DNA of 64,000 nucleotides from Sphingobacterium bovistauri (GTDB lineage Bacteria; Bacteroidota; Bacteroidia; Sphingobacteriales; Sphingobacteriaceae). The stretch covers positions 1 through 64,000 of the forward strand of contig NZ_JADEYP010000013.1 of assembly GCF_020295405.1 (NCBI RefSeq). The letters are read 5' to 3'. Shown here piece after piece: positions 45,101-52,869 of this stretch (position 1 is the stretch's first letter; each line of letters starts with the position of its first letter). A program made the position numbers and the translations under genes. The notes beneath the pieces are model-generated. The model was not told the origin of the DNA. It saw only the letters and a program-made list of their open reading frames with translations, and did not search any database.

Positions 45101-45315
45101 AAAGTGCTAAAATTAGGAGGAATTTGAACTGAAAACTCCCCTGCTTGATTTGTTGCAGATCCTACATTAGTCCCATTAACGAGTACGCTAGCACCAATTA
45201 AGACAGTAGAATCTCTGGCAGAAAATACTTTTCCTGTAATCAAACGGTCTTGTCCATAAGAGTGCTCGAAAACGAAAAAACATATTATCCATACGAGGTA
45301 GAATTGTAATTTCAT
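42154..45315 (-). CDS. susC: SusC/RagA-family TonB-dependent transporter of the second PUL
   Basis: A 1053-aa TonB-dependent receptor: signal peptide (1-21), regulatory-like domain (LITGKVFSARDSTVLIGASVLVNG), TonB-interacting segment GIEDVVITAFNQRVKKTDMIGAV, plug with LAGRMAGMISFQTSGEPGAD and LLKDATSTAVYGARGANGV, then the barrel ending in LNLNF. The C-terminal third resembles that of the third PUL's SusC (TYGMIGNDAIGSDSDRFFYLSQVN versus YGIIGNDAIGRDTDRFFYLSEVN). No STN domain is present and no regulator gene is adjacent. Confidence 0.94.
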   Translation of the reverse strand: MKLQFYLVWIICFFVFEHSYGQDRLITGKVFSARDSTVLIGASVLVNGTNVGSATNQAGEFSVQIPPNFSTLDFNIVGFEKQSINITGKSYLNVYLQPADIGIEDVVITAFNQRVKKTDMIGAVTTVSPKDLKIPSSNLTTALAGRMAGMISFQTSGEPGADNASFFIRGVSSFGEGKRDPLILIDNMEVSVNDLARLQVQDIESFSLLKDATSTAVYGARGANGVILVSTKSGQQGQVQIMLNTEAALSAPTRIVETADPITFMSLYNEALLARNPSSAVFYSDDKIRNTMLGHDRVLYPQVDWMDVIMNEYAFTQRNNINLRGGNNLALYYVSGTYNKDNGLFKKNGTSNYNSNISLNTYQLKSNIDLNLTEKTKFVIRLGGTFDEYIGPIPGGSTAYNYAVKANPALFPAFYGDIPGYEYIKHTKYGNFGDNGDYLNPYAEVSKGYRESSTSNMFAQLEFNQDLSSWLDGLKYRAMFNTTRYSSMNLMRSINPYFYTAGAVNPETGLASIRLLNETQGSEFLNYNAGGLADRVIRKNVYFENTLMYSKVIDEKHAINANVYGLLRNSLHNQGTNLQASLAFRNVGLAGKFGYIYDSRYMAEFNFGYNGSERFHRDHRFGFFPSIGAAWTLSNESFFPLKNVFNMFKIRATYGMIGNDAIGSDSDRFFYLSQVNLNNSNNGVRWGEEGGNFVNGVSISRYGNNSITWETSYKTNLGLDITALNNKIELNLDVFQETRKNILMPRIDMPITMGVPVTQYANIGEAYNRGLDATVIVNHRFTPDWSIRVNGNFTFATGKYTKYEQIDYGLDYLLFEGKPINSHYGYVADRLFISDEEVANSPQQNIGGVLRGGDIKYLDLNGDGLINFMDRTPMGYPNIPEVMYGFGFSTSFKGLDFSMLFQGSARSSFMIDYTSAGVHPFVDVAVTDAFNGVSKRGVNQLLQVFADSHWSENNQDLNALAPRFSVNPLSNNTAASSWWLRNGEYLRLKQIELGYTVPNKWLEKYKVRSLRLFSTMTNPMVWSKFKDWDVELRGGGLNYPIQRVTNFGLNLNF

Positions 45316-45948
45316 AGATATTTAGTTAAATTGGAATTATGTGTAACATAATGTATTACAAATCTACTTAAAATAAGTACGACTACGCTAAAAGCTATTA
45401 TAGGCTATAGCGCACAACTACATATCCTAGTAATTAAAAAAAGAATACAGTTGCTTAAAAAAACGGATCTAAACACTAGTTGCACATGGTGAATTTATTT
45501 CCATAAGTAGACCATATTTATAAACTTGGACAAAATAAGTTGAAAATATGCCAAAAATAGTTGACTATATACATATATTATATCTTGCAACTCTTTCACT
45601 AGCCTTATAATGTCAGAAAAAACACCATTTATGAAATAAAACGATAATTTGATAACCATCCTCAATAGCCTTACTATTTAAATGAGAAAATTTCAAAGAG
45701 TGATTCACTTAAAAATATCTAAAGCTGACAAGCAAAAATTTTCAAATTATAGTCCAAAGTATGACAAACTAAAAGCACAACTTTTGAGGGTTGAAAAAAA
45801 AATCACTAGCTATAAATAGACCCATATAAGATGATGAAATTCTACAACAAATCACGATATTGATAAAAAAACAGTCCAGTGGAATTTTTATGAAAAAATA
45901 AAAAAAAGTCCGAAAATAGAAAAAGCCACTGAATTTCAGTGGCTTTTG
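45316..45948. promoter_or_regulatory. 633-bp upstream region of the second PUL
   Basis: No credible gene is present. On the minus strand a consensus -7 box TAGATTTG maps to 45359-45366, 44 nt before the susC start, overlapped by a small inverted repeat TACTTA-TTT-TAAGTA (45364-45378). The -33 box is poor. A 45-codon frame at 45682-45819 (+) is low complexity and not called. The right end holds the tRNA terminator (45921-45947). Confidence 0.5.
45921..45947 (-). terminator. Terminator of the tRNA-Pro gene
   Basis: A 13-bp stem AAAAGCCACTGAA / TTCAGTGGCTTTT directly downstream of the tRNA on the minus strand, ending in a T-rich stretch. Confidence 0.85.
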
Positions 45949-46022
45949 TCGGGGTGGCAGGATTCGAACCTACGACCTCCACATCCCAAATGTGGCGCGA
46001 TACCGGGCTACGCTACACCCCG
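45949..46022 (-). tRNA. tRNA-Pro (anticodon TGG)
   Basis: A 74-nt cloverleaf on the minus strand. The acceptor stem is CGGGGTG/CACCCCG with discriminator A, the D-arm region is GTAGCCCGGTA, the anticodon stem CCACA/TGTGG encloses loop TTTGGGA, and the T-arm contains GTTCGAATCC. The anticodon TGG (plus-strand bases 45986-45988) reads CCA and other CCN proline codons. The CCA end is not encoded. A terminator follows immediately. Confidence 0.96.
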
Positions 46023-46156
46023 AAAAGGTATCACCTTTGTTGATTGTGATGCAAATATACAGCGATTTTAATTATTTCCAAACAATAATTAAAAATAGCT
46101 GAGAAAAGCGCTGATTTATTGAAAGATAAATTTCAATCAAATTACAACAGTTAAAG

Positions 46157-46179
46157 ATTTACACAAAACTGATGTAAAT
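46157..46179 (+). promoter_or_regulatory. Inverted repeat upstream of the truncated hemoglobin gene
   Basis: ATTTACA and TGTAAAT, 7-bp perfect arms with a 9-nt spacer, end 41 nt before the start codon. The arrangement suits a dimeric regulator binding in the promoter. Confidence 0.4.
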
Positions 46180-46219
46180 TAGTCAATAAAATAGCACCTT
46201 TACACTACTTAAAACCATC

Positions 46220-46615
46220 ATGAAAAAAGAAGATATCACATCCCTAGACGATATTAAGATATTGGTCGACAGCTTTTATTCTCGAATAAGAGAAGATGAT
46301 ATGTTGGGGATAATTTTCAATCAAAATATTCAAGATCGCTGGCCTCAACATCTAGAAAAGATGTATAGATTTTGGCAAACAATCTTACTTGAAGAATATA
46401 CTTATGATGGCAGACCATTTCCTGCTCATGCACATTTACCTATTTCAAAAGTTCATTTTGATCAATGGATAGCACTTTTTGAAAAAACGGTAAATAGCCT
46501 ATTTGAAGGTGAGAAAGCCAACGAAGCTATATGGAGAGCAAAAAAAATGGCTATTATGTTTGAAAGCAAGTTAGATTACATTCGGACTAATCCAGACAAA
46601 CCACTACTTTTTTAA
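46220..46615 (+). CDS. Group III truncated hemoglobin
   Basis: A 131-aa heme protein of the 2-over-2 globin fold. Its sequence fits the group III class (MLGIIFNQNIQDRWPQHLEKMYRFWQTIL; RPFPAHAHLPISKVHFDQWIALFEKTV). By comparison with Campylobacter Ctb, likely heme-pocket residues are Tyr20 (B10), His44 (E7), His72 as proximal F8 ligand, and Trp83. Group III globins are linked to peroxide or NO handling and oxygen binding at low tension; the actual ligand is not known here. It is followed after 3 nt by the Smr gene and preceded by an inverted repeat. Confidence 0.9.
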   Translation: MKKEDITSLDDIKILVDSFYSRIREDDMLGIIFNQNIQDRWPQHLEKMYRFWQTILLEEYTYDGRPFPAHAHLPISKVHFDQWIALFEKTVNSLFEGEKANEAIWRAKKMAIMFESKLDYIRTNPDKPLLF

Positions 46616-46618
46616 AAG

Positions 46619-46921
46619 ATGAGAACTTTAGTAAAACCTCCAAAAACAGTCGATCTGCATACCGATTCTTTTGTAGATGATTGGGAAGATTATGATGCTG
46701 ATGAATTATTAACACTATCTATTGATCTTTTCAGAGAGAGTTTAGATGCTGCGATATATTGGGATTATGCAGAAATAAAATTTATTCATGGAAAAGGTAA
46801 GGGTAAATTGAAAGAATGTATTTATGAAGAATTAAGAGACTACAAAAATGCAGGTAGTATCGCGAGCTATTACCCCGCTTATCACAACGAGGATATTGTT
46901 ATAGTTTTGATAGGTGTATAA
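46619..46921 (+). CDS. Smr-domain protein (MutS2-type small nuclease domain)
   Basis: A 100-aa stand-alone Smr domain. It opens with TVDLHTDSF, the DLH motif (Asp13, His15), and carries the second signature FIHGKGKGKLKECIYEEL (about 59-76). Smr domains nick DNA or act on ribosome-associated RNA; in Bacteroidota stand-alone copies have no assigned role. It is cotranscribed with the globin gene. Its stop lies in a hairpin shared with the convergent M28 gene. Confidence 0.85.
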   Translation: MRTLVKPPKTVDLHTDSFVDDWEDYDADELLTLSIDLFRESLDAAIYWDYAEIKFIHGKGKGKLKECIYEELRDYKNAGSIASYYPAYHNEDIVIVLIGV

Positions 46922-46934
46922 AGTATACACCTAT
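46910..46934. terminator. Compact bidirectional hairpin at convergent gene ends
   Basis: Perfect 11-bp stem ATAGGTGTATA / TATACACCTAT with a 3-nt loop spans the stop codons of both the Smr gene and the M28 peptidase gene. Confidence 0.65.
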
Positions 46935-48316
46935 TTCGGAATGCTCTCGTACTGAGAATCTACTAGATAAAGTAAAGAGGCTAACGCCGCAACTCCAGAT
47001 TGAAGCTCCCTCCTATCTACAGCCTCAAAAACATCTTTCGCCGTATGATGTAAATCGAAATATCGATGTGGATCGGGCCTAAAATTAAACATGATGGTAT
47101 TAGGAAAATGTTTACCCCACACACCTGAATCTACGCCTGGGCTACCTTCTAAAAATCTAGAAACCCAATATTTATTTTCAAATAAAGGTTTCCAAACTTG
47201 TTGAATCCAAGTAACCGCACTAGAAGAAGCCTTTATATCAAATCCTCTCGGAGCAAAACCACCTGCATCACTTTCAATAGCAGCAATTATTTGATCATTC
47301 TTTTCCTTTGCATCAGCACCATATTTTACAGCACCGTGAACACCGTTCTCTTCATTCATATAATACACTAAACGAATTGTATGATTAGGTTTATAGCCCA
47401 AATTCATTAATGTTCTGATCGCGTCTAAAGTACCAGTTATTCCTGTCCCATTATCATGCGCCCCCTCTCCTACATCCCAAGAATCCAAATGACCTCCAAT
47501 AGTAATAATTTTCTCTGGAGACACCCGCCCTTTCCACTCAGCAATTACATTATGAGAATTAACATTACCCTTCCATTGCGAGTTTATTTTAAAATATACC
47601 TTTTGACGAGGATTACTTTTCAAAATTAAACTTAATCTATTAGCGCCAACTGCAGATATTGCAGCAGCAGGAATACTATCTATCCCATCCGTATACCGTG
47701 TCCCTCCCGTATGTGGAAAATCATCCCGAGACGAAGACGCCAATGATCGAAAAATATAACCAACTCCACCTAATTTTGCAACTTCTGAAGGGCCCCTACT
47801 TCGTTGAAAACTATTCAATCCATAAGCAACACCAGTTTCTACCATTGATTCATCCCATGGCTTATTGATAAATACTATTTTCCCTCTTACTTGTTCGCCA
47901 TACTTACGTAAATCTGACAACAACTCAAGCTCCAATACTTCCGCTGTTAAACCACCTTGTGGCGTTTTTACAGAACCACCGAGTGCTAAAATTTCAAACT
48001 CATCTTCACCTCCATCAAGCTTTAATACCTCCTTACTCCCTCTATCCCAATAAGGAACTTGGACATCTTGAAGATAAACACAATCAAAAGGTAATGTTTT
48101 CATTAAATCATAAGACCATTTAACAGCTATTTCAGCATTTTTCGAACCTGAAATACGGTTTCCAACATCTTTCGTCAGCGACCTCAAGTCATCGTAAGCT
48201 TGTCCTTTATAAAAAGAATGATCGTAAATCTTGCTCATTATGATTGAATCCTGTTGCGCCTTAGCGCCTAATACACAAGAAATTAAGAAGATTATAGATA
48301 ATTTTATTTTTCTCAT
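46931..48316 (-). CDS. Secreted M28-family zinc aminopeptidase/carboxypeptidase Q-like
   Basis: A 461-aa exported metallopeptidase (signal 1-20, cut near GAKA-Q). A PA-like insert lies at about 110-190 (LTAEVLELELLSDLRKYGEQVRGKIVFINKPW). The M28 di-zinc site is complete: IGGHLDSWD, GAHDNGTG, the Glu pair in MNEENGVHG, ESDAGG and the C-terminal HHTAKD. The domain order resembles carboxypeptidase Q, which trims dipeptides. The start was moved to the ATG at 48316 because a terminator for the upstream DUF1080 gene occupies 48340-48372. Confidence 0.9.
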   Translation of the reverse strand: MRKIKLSIIFLISCVLGAKAQQDSIIMSKIYDHSFYKGQAYDDLRSLTKDVGNRISGSKNAEIAVKWSYDLMKTLPFDCVYLQDVQVPYWDRGSKEVLKLDGGEDEFEILALGGSVKTPQGGLTAEVLELELLSDLRKYGEQVRGKIVFINKPWDESMVETGVAYGLNSFQRSRGPSEVAKLGGVGYIFRSLASSSRDDFPHTGGTRYTDGIDSIPAAAISAVGANRLSLILKSNPRQKVYFKINSQWKGNVNSHNVIAEWKGRVSPEKIITIGGHLDSWDVGEGAHDNGTGITGTLDAIRTLMNLGYKPNHTIRLVYYMNEENGVHGAVKYGADAKEKNDQIIAAIESDAGGFAPRGFDIKASSSAVTWIQQVWKPLFENKYWVSRFLEGSPGVDSGVWGKHFPNTIMFNFRPDPHRYFDLHHTAKDVFEAVDRRELQSGVAALASLLYLVDSQYESIPK

Positions 48317-48339
48317 TACTATTGAGGTATTACTAATTA

Positions 48340-48372
48340 AAAAAAGTGTTACTCTTACGAGCAACACCTTTT
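48340..48372 (-). terminator. Terminator of the DUF1080 gene
   Basis: On the minus strand, AAAAGGTGTTGCTC pairs with GAGTAACACTTTTT (one G-T or mismatch position) and ends in seven T residues. It separates the DUF1080 transcript from the M28 gene and argues against the longer M28 start. Confidence 0.75.
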
Positions 48373-48374
48373 GA

Positions 48375-49376
48375 TTATTTTATTGGTGTAATTGTTATCT
48401 TTCTAAATTCAACACCTGTATGATCTCCCTGCAAATAAATTGGACCAGGAGCCCCTTCTTTACTATCTAACGCTCCACCAGTAATACCTGGAATTTCTTG
48501 ATTATTGATCACAGTCTTACCATTAGAAACAATAGTAACCATACGACCTCTTAACGTAATTTCATATTTATTCCACTGATCTGGACCTAATGTATTGATT
48601 TCGCTTGGTGTTAAAAATCCGTAAACACCACCATAATACAACGACCCTGGGTGTCTATCTAATGGTGAATCCTCTATTTGCACCTCATATCGACCACGTA
48701 AATAAATCCCCGAATTGCCTTCTTTTGCATATTTGAATTCAACTTCTAATTTAAAATCTTCAAATGTTTGATCAGAAATTAAATTCGCACCAGCCTTTTT
48801 ATTAACCAATACACCATCTTTAACTTCCCATTGATTATCTTCAGAAGAAGCTTTCCATCCTGCTAAATCTTTGCCATTGAATAAATCAATTGCTTGCCCT
48901 AACTGCATATCACCTTCCCTAACTAAATAAGGAGCTTTTTCTCCTTCATATGAAAAGACATTACCTTTATTACTTGTGATAGTTCCTTTCAATTTGCCAC
49001 CCTCTAGGGCACCTTCTACATTAATTAATCCATCACCACCTTCCCATTGCGGTGGAATTTCAAAATAAAACTTACCATTTTCATATTTTATTTGAGACAC
49101 AGGTCTAGCACTACCCGCATCCGCTACAAAATAGCCAACAATTGTATTGAATCCCGAAAGCTTCACCTCTAACCATGAAGGTACTTGCTTACCTTCCTTC
49201 TCGACAGTAATATCCCATCTTCCAATAATTTGTTTAGCCTCTTCTGGAATCACTTGAGTAGCAGGATTGTGAATCTCTTCCTTGCTCTCTTTGGTTTGTT
49301 CAGAATTACACGAAAACATTGTAGCTAATGATAAAGCAGCTAACAAAGCATAATTACAATTTCTTTTAAATTTCAT
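48375..49376 (-). CDS. DUF1080 (3-keto-disaccharide hydrolase-like) lipoprotein
   Basis: A 333-aa lipoprotein (TMFSC, Cys23). An N-terminal beta domain (about 45-150: IIGRWDITVEKEGKQVPSWLEVKL) is followed by a DUF1080 concanavalin-like domain (about 160-333: LFNGKDLAGWKASSEDNQWEVKDGVLV; GNSGIYLRGRYEVQIEDSP; WNKYEITLRGRMVTIVSNGKTVINNQEIPG). DUF1080 relatives include 3-keto-glycoside hydrolases that act with periplasmic sugar oxidoreductases; none is encoded here. The start was moved to the ATG at 49376 to place the signal correctly. Confidence 0.85.
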   Translation of the reverse strand: MKFKRNCNYALLAALSLATMFSCNSEQTKESKEEIHNPATQVIPEEAKQIIGRWDITVEKEGKQVPSWLEVKLSGFNTIVGYFVADAGSARPVSQIKYENGKFYFEIPPQWEGGDGLINVEGALEGGKLKGTITSNKGNVFSYEGEKAPYLVREGDMQLGQAIDLFNGKDLAGWKASSEDNQWEVKDGVLVNKKAGANLISDQTFEDFKLEVEFKYAKEGNSGIYLRGRYEVQIEDSPLDRHPGSLYYGGVYGFLTPSEINTLGPDQWNKYEITLRGRMVTIVSNGKTVINNQEIPGITGGALDSKEGAPGPIYLQGDHTGVEFRKITITPIK

Positions 49377-49512
49377 ATTAAAATAAACATATGGGTTTAT
49401 AACATCACTAACAAATATAGTATTTAAATACACGAACATCAGCAAAAGATAAACATTACACAAAATAGTAAAAAATAAATAAATTAGACAAACTATTAAC
49501 CGTAATTAAACC

Positions 49513-51486
49513 ATGACACGTTATTACTTAATCATCTTATCCATATGCTTCTATTTAGTGAGTAATTCTCAAGATTTTTCGTACGGAAAAATAGCGAAGG
49601 AGGAATTTGAAAAGAGCACCTATGCCCCACATGCTGAAGCGATTGTACTTCAAGAGTTTGGGAAAGCAAGAGTTGAATACCAAGAAATTAAGCAAGACCT
49701 GGTACTACGGTTTTATTACCATACCAAAATCTTAATTAAAAATAAAGAGGGGTTAGAATATGGAAACTTTACAATCCCGCTATTTAAAAGCAGCAACAAT
49801 AGCAGCGAAACTATTCATGGCATTAAAGGGACGACTTACCATATATCAGCCGAAGGCAAAATTGAAAAAACAGACCTTGACAAAAAAAATATAATTACTG
49901 AAAAATCAACAGACAATATCAATTTGGTAAAGATAGCTCTGCCAAATGTAAAAGAAAACTGTATTGTTGAATTACGCTACACCACAGAATCACCATTTCT
50001 ATATAATCTAGAGTCTTGGAAATTTCAAGATTTTATTCCAAAAATACATTCCGAATTTGTAACAGAAATACCCGAATTATGCCTGTACAATGTAAATATG
50101 AAAGGATATGTGAAACTTGAATCGAAAAAAGACTTACCTTATGATACGAAGATTGTTACGGGAGTAGGTGATGTGCGAGGTACTCAAACCACCTATATCG
50201 CAAAAGACATTCCTGCCTTCATAAATGAAGACTATATGACTTCAGCTAAAAATTTCATGGGGAGATTAACCTTCGAACTAGCTTCATTTTCTATCCCATT
50301 TGGTCCCAGACATAATTTTTCAAGAAGTTGGACCGACGTTAAAGATCAACTTTTTAAGTCAGAATCATTTGGCAAAGAATTGAACAGAGCAAGTCTTTTT
50401 AAAAATATTCTTCCTACCATTCTAAAAGACAACATGAATACTTATGATAAAGCAAATGCAATTTATGACTACATAAAATCACATATAAAATGGAATAAAT
50501 CATACGGACTTTTTTGTGAAAATGGTGCAAAGGAAGCGTTGGAACAAAAAAACGGAAATGTCGCTGACATAAATCTAGCGCTCATTAGTGCTTTGAGAGC
50601 CGCAAAAATTGATGCTAACCCCGTTATTCTATCCACAAGAGATAATGGCTTGCCCTCCCTCTTCAGACCTACAATTACAGATTACAATTATGTCATTACG
50701 CATGTATTAATTGATTCACAAGAATACCTACTAGATGCCTCCGATATTTACTCCCCATTTGGCCAAATACCTTTCCGTTGTGTGAATTATCAAGGATACC
50801 TATTCAAAGAAAATGGCGACAAATCTATAGAACTAAAATCAAATCTTGTTAGTAAAATAGGCTATGAATTCCATGGCGATTTGGATGAAAATGGAAACCT
50901 AAAAGGTCAACTAACCGTACATAGGAATGGCTATCTTGCAACAAATAAAAGAGAAGAAATAAAAAGCTTCAATTCTATTGAAGAGTATGTCGAAAATTTA
51001 GAAGAATCGACTGTACATTACAAAATCAAAAATCATCAAATAGATCACTTAGACAATCCTTCAGAAATCCTAAGCGAGGTGCATCAAATCGAATTCAATA
51101 ATTTTGCATCTAAAAAAGAAAATGAACTCAAATTTATTCCATTTATAACTGGTAGGACATCTAAAAACCCATTCAATCTTGACGAAAGAACTTATCCTGT
51201 TGACTTAGGATCTAACATTGAAGAATCTTATATTCTAAATATTAAACTTCCTAGTGCATATAAAATTGCAAATAAACCTAAAAATCTACACTTAACATTA
51301 CCTAACAAAGAAGCACGCTATCTCTATATTATAAAGGAGAATGAAGGTATGTTATCAATTCAAATACTTTCACAATTGAATAAAGCGTTATTTCTACCAG
51401 ATGAATATCATGATCTAAAAGAATTTTTTTCGCATATTATACAATCACAAAGTTTAGATCTCACTATTGGTAAACCATCTATATAA
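49513..51486 (+). CDS. DUF3857/transglutaminase-like exported protein
   Basis: A 657-aa exported protein (signal 1-19). An N-terminal DUF3857 beta region (about 50-250) leads to a transglutaminase-like domain (about 300-420: YDKANAIYDYIKSHIKWNKSYG; AADINLALISALRAAKIDANPVILSTRDNG in shifted form; ITHVLIDSQEYLLDASD). At the position of the catalytic Cys the sequence reads NGNV with Val350; His397 and Asp408 of the triad remain. The enzyme is therefore probably not catalytic, as in many relatives in this phylum. The C-terminal 200 residues form a further beta domain. It is a single gene; the function is unknown. Confidence 0.8.
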   Translation: MTRYYLIILSICFYLVSNSQDFSYGKIAKEEFEKSTYAPHAEAIVLQEFGKARVEYQEIKQDLVLRFYYHTKILIKNKEGLEYGNFTIPLFKSSNNSSETIHGIKGTTYHISAEGKIEKTDLDKKNIITEKSTDNINLVKIALPNVKENCIVELRYTTESPFLYNLESWKFQDFIPKIHSEFVTEIPELCLYNVNMKGYVKLESKKDLPYDTKIVTGVGDVRGTQTTYIAKDIPAFINEDYMTSAKNFMGRLTFELASFSIPFGPRHNFSRSWTDVKDQLFKSESFGKELNRASLFKNILPTILKDNMNTYDKANAIYDYIKSHIKWNKSYGLFCENGAKEALEQKNGNVADINLALISALRAAKIDANPVILSTRDNGLPSLFRPTITDYNYVITHVLIDSQEYLLDASDIYSPFGQIPFRCVNYQGYLFKENGDKSIELKSNLVSKIGYEFHGDLDENGNLKGQLTVHRNGYLATNKREEIKSFNSIEEYVENLEESTVHYKIKNHQIDHLDNPSEILSEVHQIEFNNFASKKENELKFIPFITGRTSKNPFNLDERTYPVDLGSNIEESYILNIKLPSAYKIANKPKNLHLTLPNKEARYLYIIKENEGMLSIQILSQLNKALFLPDEYHDLKEFFSHIIQSQSLDLTIGKPSI

Positions 51487-51513
51487 AGTTCCGAATTAAT
51501 CTTTCAATAGCTA

Positions 51514-51551
51514 AATATTTACAGGTAAATTAAAAATTACCTGTAAATATT
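51514..51551. promoter_or_regulatory. 15-bp inverted repeat upstream of the Lrp gene
   Basis: AATATTTACAGGTAA and TTACCTGTAAATATT are perfect complements around an 8-nt centre. The element lies 27 nt after the DUF3857 stop and just before the Lrp promoter. No T-run follows, which favours an operator over a terminator. Confidence 0.5.
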
Positions 51552-51573
51552 ACATAATTAACATGTGATTAAC

Positions 51574-51581
51574 TATATTTG
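51574..51581 (+). promoter_or_regulatory. -7 promoter element of the Lrp/AsnC gene
   Basis: Consensus TATATTTG 23 nt before the ATG. The -33 position reads TTAC, a weak match. Confidence 0.45.
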
Positions 51582-51603
51582 ATATTATCAAAACCTATTA
51601 GTC

Positions 51604-52062
51604 ATGAATTTAGACCCAACTGATATCAAATTGCTCAAACTACTTCAGGAAGATGCAACCTTAAGCAACAAGGAGTTGGCTGAAAAACTATACAAATCTA
51701 TAGCAGCTATCCACGAAAGAGTTAAAAAACTCAAGAAAGCTGGATATATCAAAAAAACAGTAGCTATATTAGATCGAAAAATGATTGGCATTGGTTTAAT
51801 TTCATTTTCTCAAGTTTTTTTAAAAGCACACACTTTCGAAACTCTTAATGAGTTTGAGAAGGAAGTCGCCAAATTTCCTGAGGTCATGGAGTGCTATCAA
51901 ATGGCTGGATCCTACGACTTTATGTTGCGCATCGCAACAAAAGACATGGAAGCGTACCATATGTTTCTAAGACACAAATTAGCTGTATTACCACAAGTAA
52001 ACACAGTGCAAACATACTTTGTGTTATCTGAAACCAAAAGCGAAACTGCATACCATTTCTAA
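51604..52062 (+). CDS. Lrp/AsnC-family transcriptional regulator
   Basis: A 152-aa leucine-responsive-type regulator. The N-terminal helix-turn-helix is at about 1-55 (DIKLLKLLQEDATLSNKELAEKLYKSIAAIHERVKKLKKAGYIKK) and the C-terminal RAM/AsnC ligand domain at about 65-150 (VMECYQMAGSYDFMLRIATKDMEAYHMFL). Such proteins form octamers and bind amino acids. The upstream inverted repeat at 51514-51551 is a candidate autoregulatory site. The effector is unknown. Confidence 0.93.
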   Translation: MNLDPTDIKLLKLLQEDATLSNKELAEKLYKSIAAIHERVKKLKKAGYIKKTVAILDRKMIGIGLISFSQVFLKAHTFETLNEFEKEVAKFPEVMECYQMAGSYDFMLRIATKDMEAYHMFLRHKLAVLPQVNTVQTYFVLSETKSETAYHF

Positions 52063-52104
52063 GAAGAAACATTTTAACATATTGTTTTTCAAATATTTAA
52101 TGGC

Positions 52105-52112
52105 TATATTTA
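52105..52112 (+). promoter_or_regulatory. -7 element of the 226-aa secreted protein gene
   Basis: TATATTTA, with TTG 20 nt upstream at 52082-52084, 23 nt before the ATG. Confidence 0.45.
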
Positions 52113-52134
52113 AATTTAAAAACAACCATTAGCT

Positions 52135-52815
52135 ATGAGAAATACGATAATATTAGTGCTACTTATTATTTGCAGCATCTCTTGTGCAGTTGCTCAAAAT
52201 CCAACAGGTGTTTACATTGCCACCAACAATAATGATAAACATCTATTATTAATTGCAGACGGCTATATCACCCACACTATTTTTAGTGCGAGCGAGTATA
52301 AAAATACACAGGGTGGTACTTATAAAATAGCTAATAACGAATTAGTAGTCAATTGTGAATTTGATGATAAAAACCCATCAAATATCGGGAAAGAACACCA
52401 TTTTCCTATTCGATTTGAGTCTGAAACTTTGTATTTAGATAATACCCCTTTCCAAAAACAAGCAAAGTCTAAACAAGATTTAGATGGGTTGTGGCGTATT
52501 ACAGGAAGACAAAACAACCAAACGGTGAATACTATCAAAAGAGCTGATCGCAAGACAATAAAATTACTTGTAGATGGTTACTTCCAATGGATAGCAATTA
52601 ATCCGATTGAAAAAGGATTTTACGGTACAGGTGGAGGAAAATATACTTTTCAAAATAGAAATTATCAGGAAAACATACTATTCTTCTCTAGAGACAATAA
52701 TCGTGTGGGAGCGACATTAAATTTTAGTGGAGAAATTAAAAACAATGAATGGCATCACAGTGGAAAAAGTTCAAAAGGTGATCCAATTTATGAAATATGG
52801 AGTAGAGATAACTAA
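52135..52815 (+). CDS. Secreted protein with two lipocalin-like halves, unknown
   Basis: A 226-aa exported protein (signal 1-20, VAQNPTG). It appears to hold two beta-barrel-like halves. One (about 21-108) starts with PTGVYIATNNNDKHLLLIADGYITHTIF; the second (about 115-226) starts with LDGLWRITGRQ and includes KLLVDGYFQWIAINPIEKGFYGTGGGKYTF, resembling the DUF4488 type common in this phylum. The repeated 'G-Y(I/F)' strands suggest internal duplication. It is a single gene; the function is not known. Confidence 0.7.
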   Translation: MRNTIILVLLIICSISCAVAQNPTGVYIATNNNDKHLLLIADGYITHTIFSASEYKNTQGGTYKIANNELVVNCEFDDKNPSNIGKEHHFPIRFESETLYLDNTPFQKQAKSKQDLDGLWRITGRQNNQTVNTIKRADRKTIKLLVDGYFQWIAINPIEKGFYGTGGGKYTFQNRNYQENILFFSRDNNRVGATLNFSGEIKNNEWHHSGKSSKGDPIYEIWSRDN

Positions 52816-52843
52816 AGAAGCCCAACATCGTTGGGCATTCTTA
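52815..52843. terminator. Terminator between the 226-aa gene and dsbD-like gene
   Basis: Stem GCCCAA / TTGGGC with a 5-nt loop, extended by AAAGAA and TTCTT on its sides, between convergent genes. Confidence 0.55.
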
Positions 52844-52869
52844 GATTCTATTTAGGTTGAATATACTTC

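Noticed and set aside
45682..45819. 45-codon plus-strand ORF (starting MRKFQRVIHLKISK) in the gap before the second PUL
   Set aside because: It is low complexity and Lys-rich, has no promoter or terminator of its own, and such frames are expected by chance in AT-rich DNA.
45949..46022. tRNA-Pro as an integration site for a mobile element
   Set aside because: I found no nearby integrase and no repeat of the tRNA 3' end in the flanking sequence.
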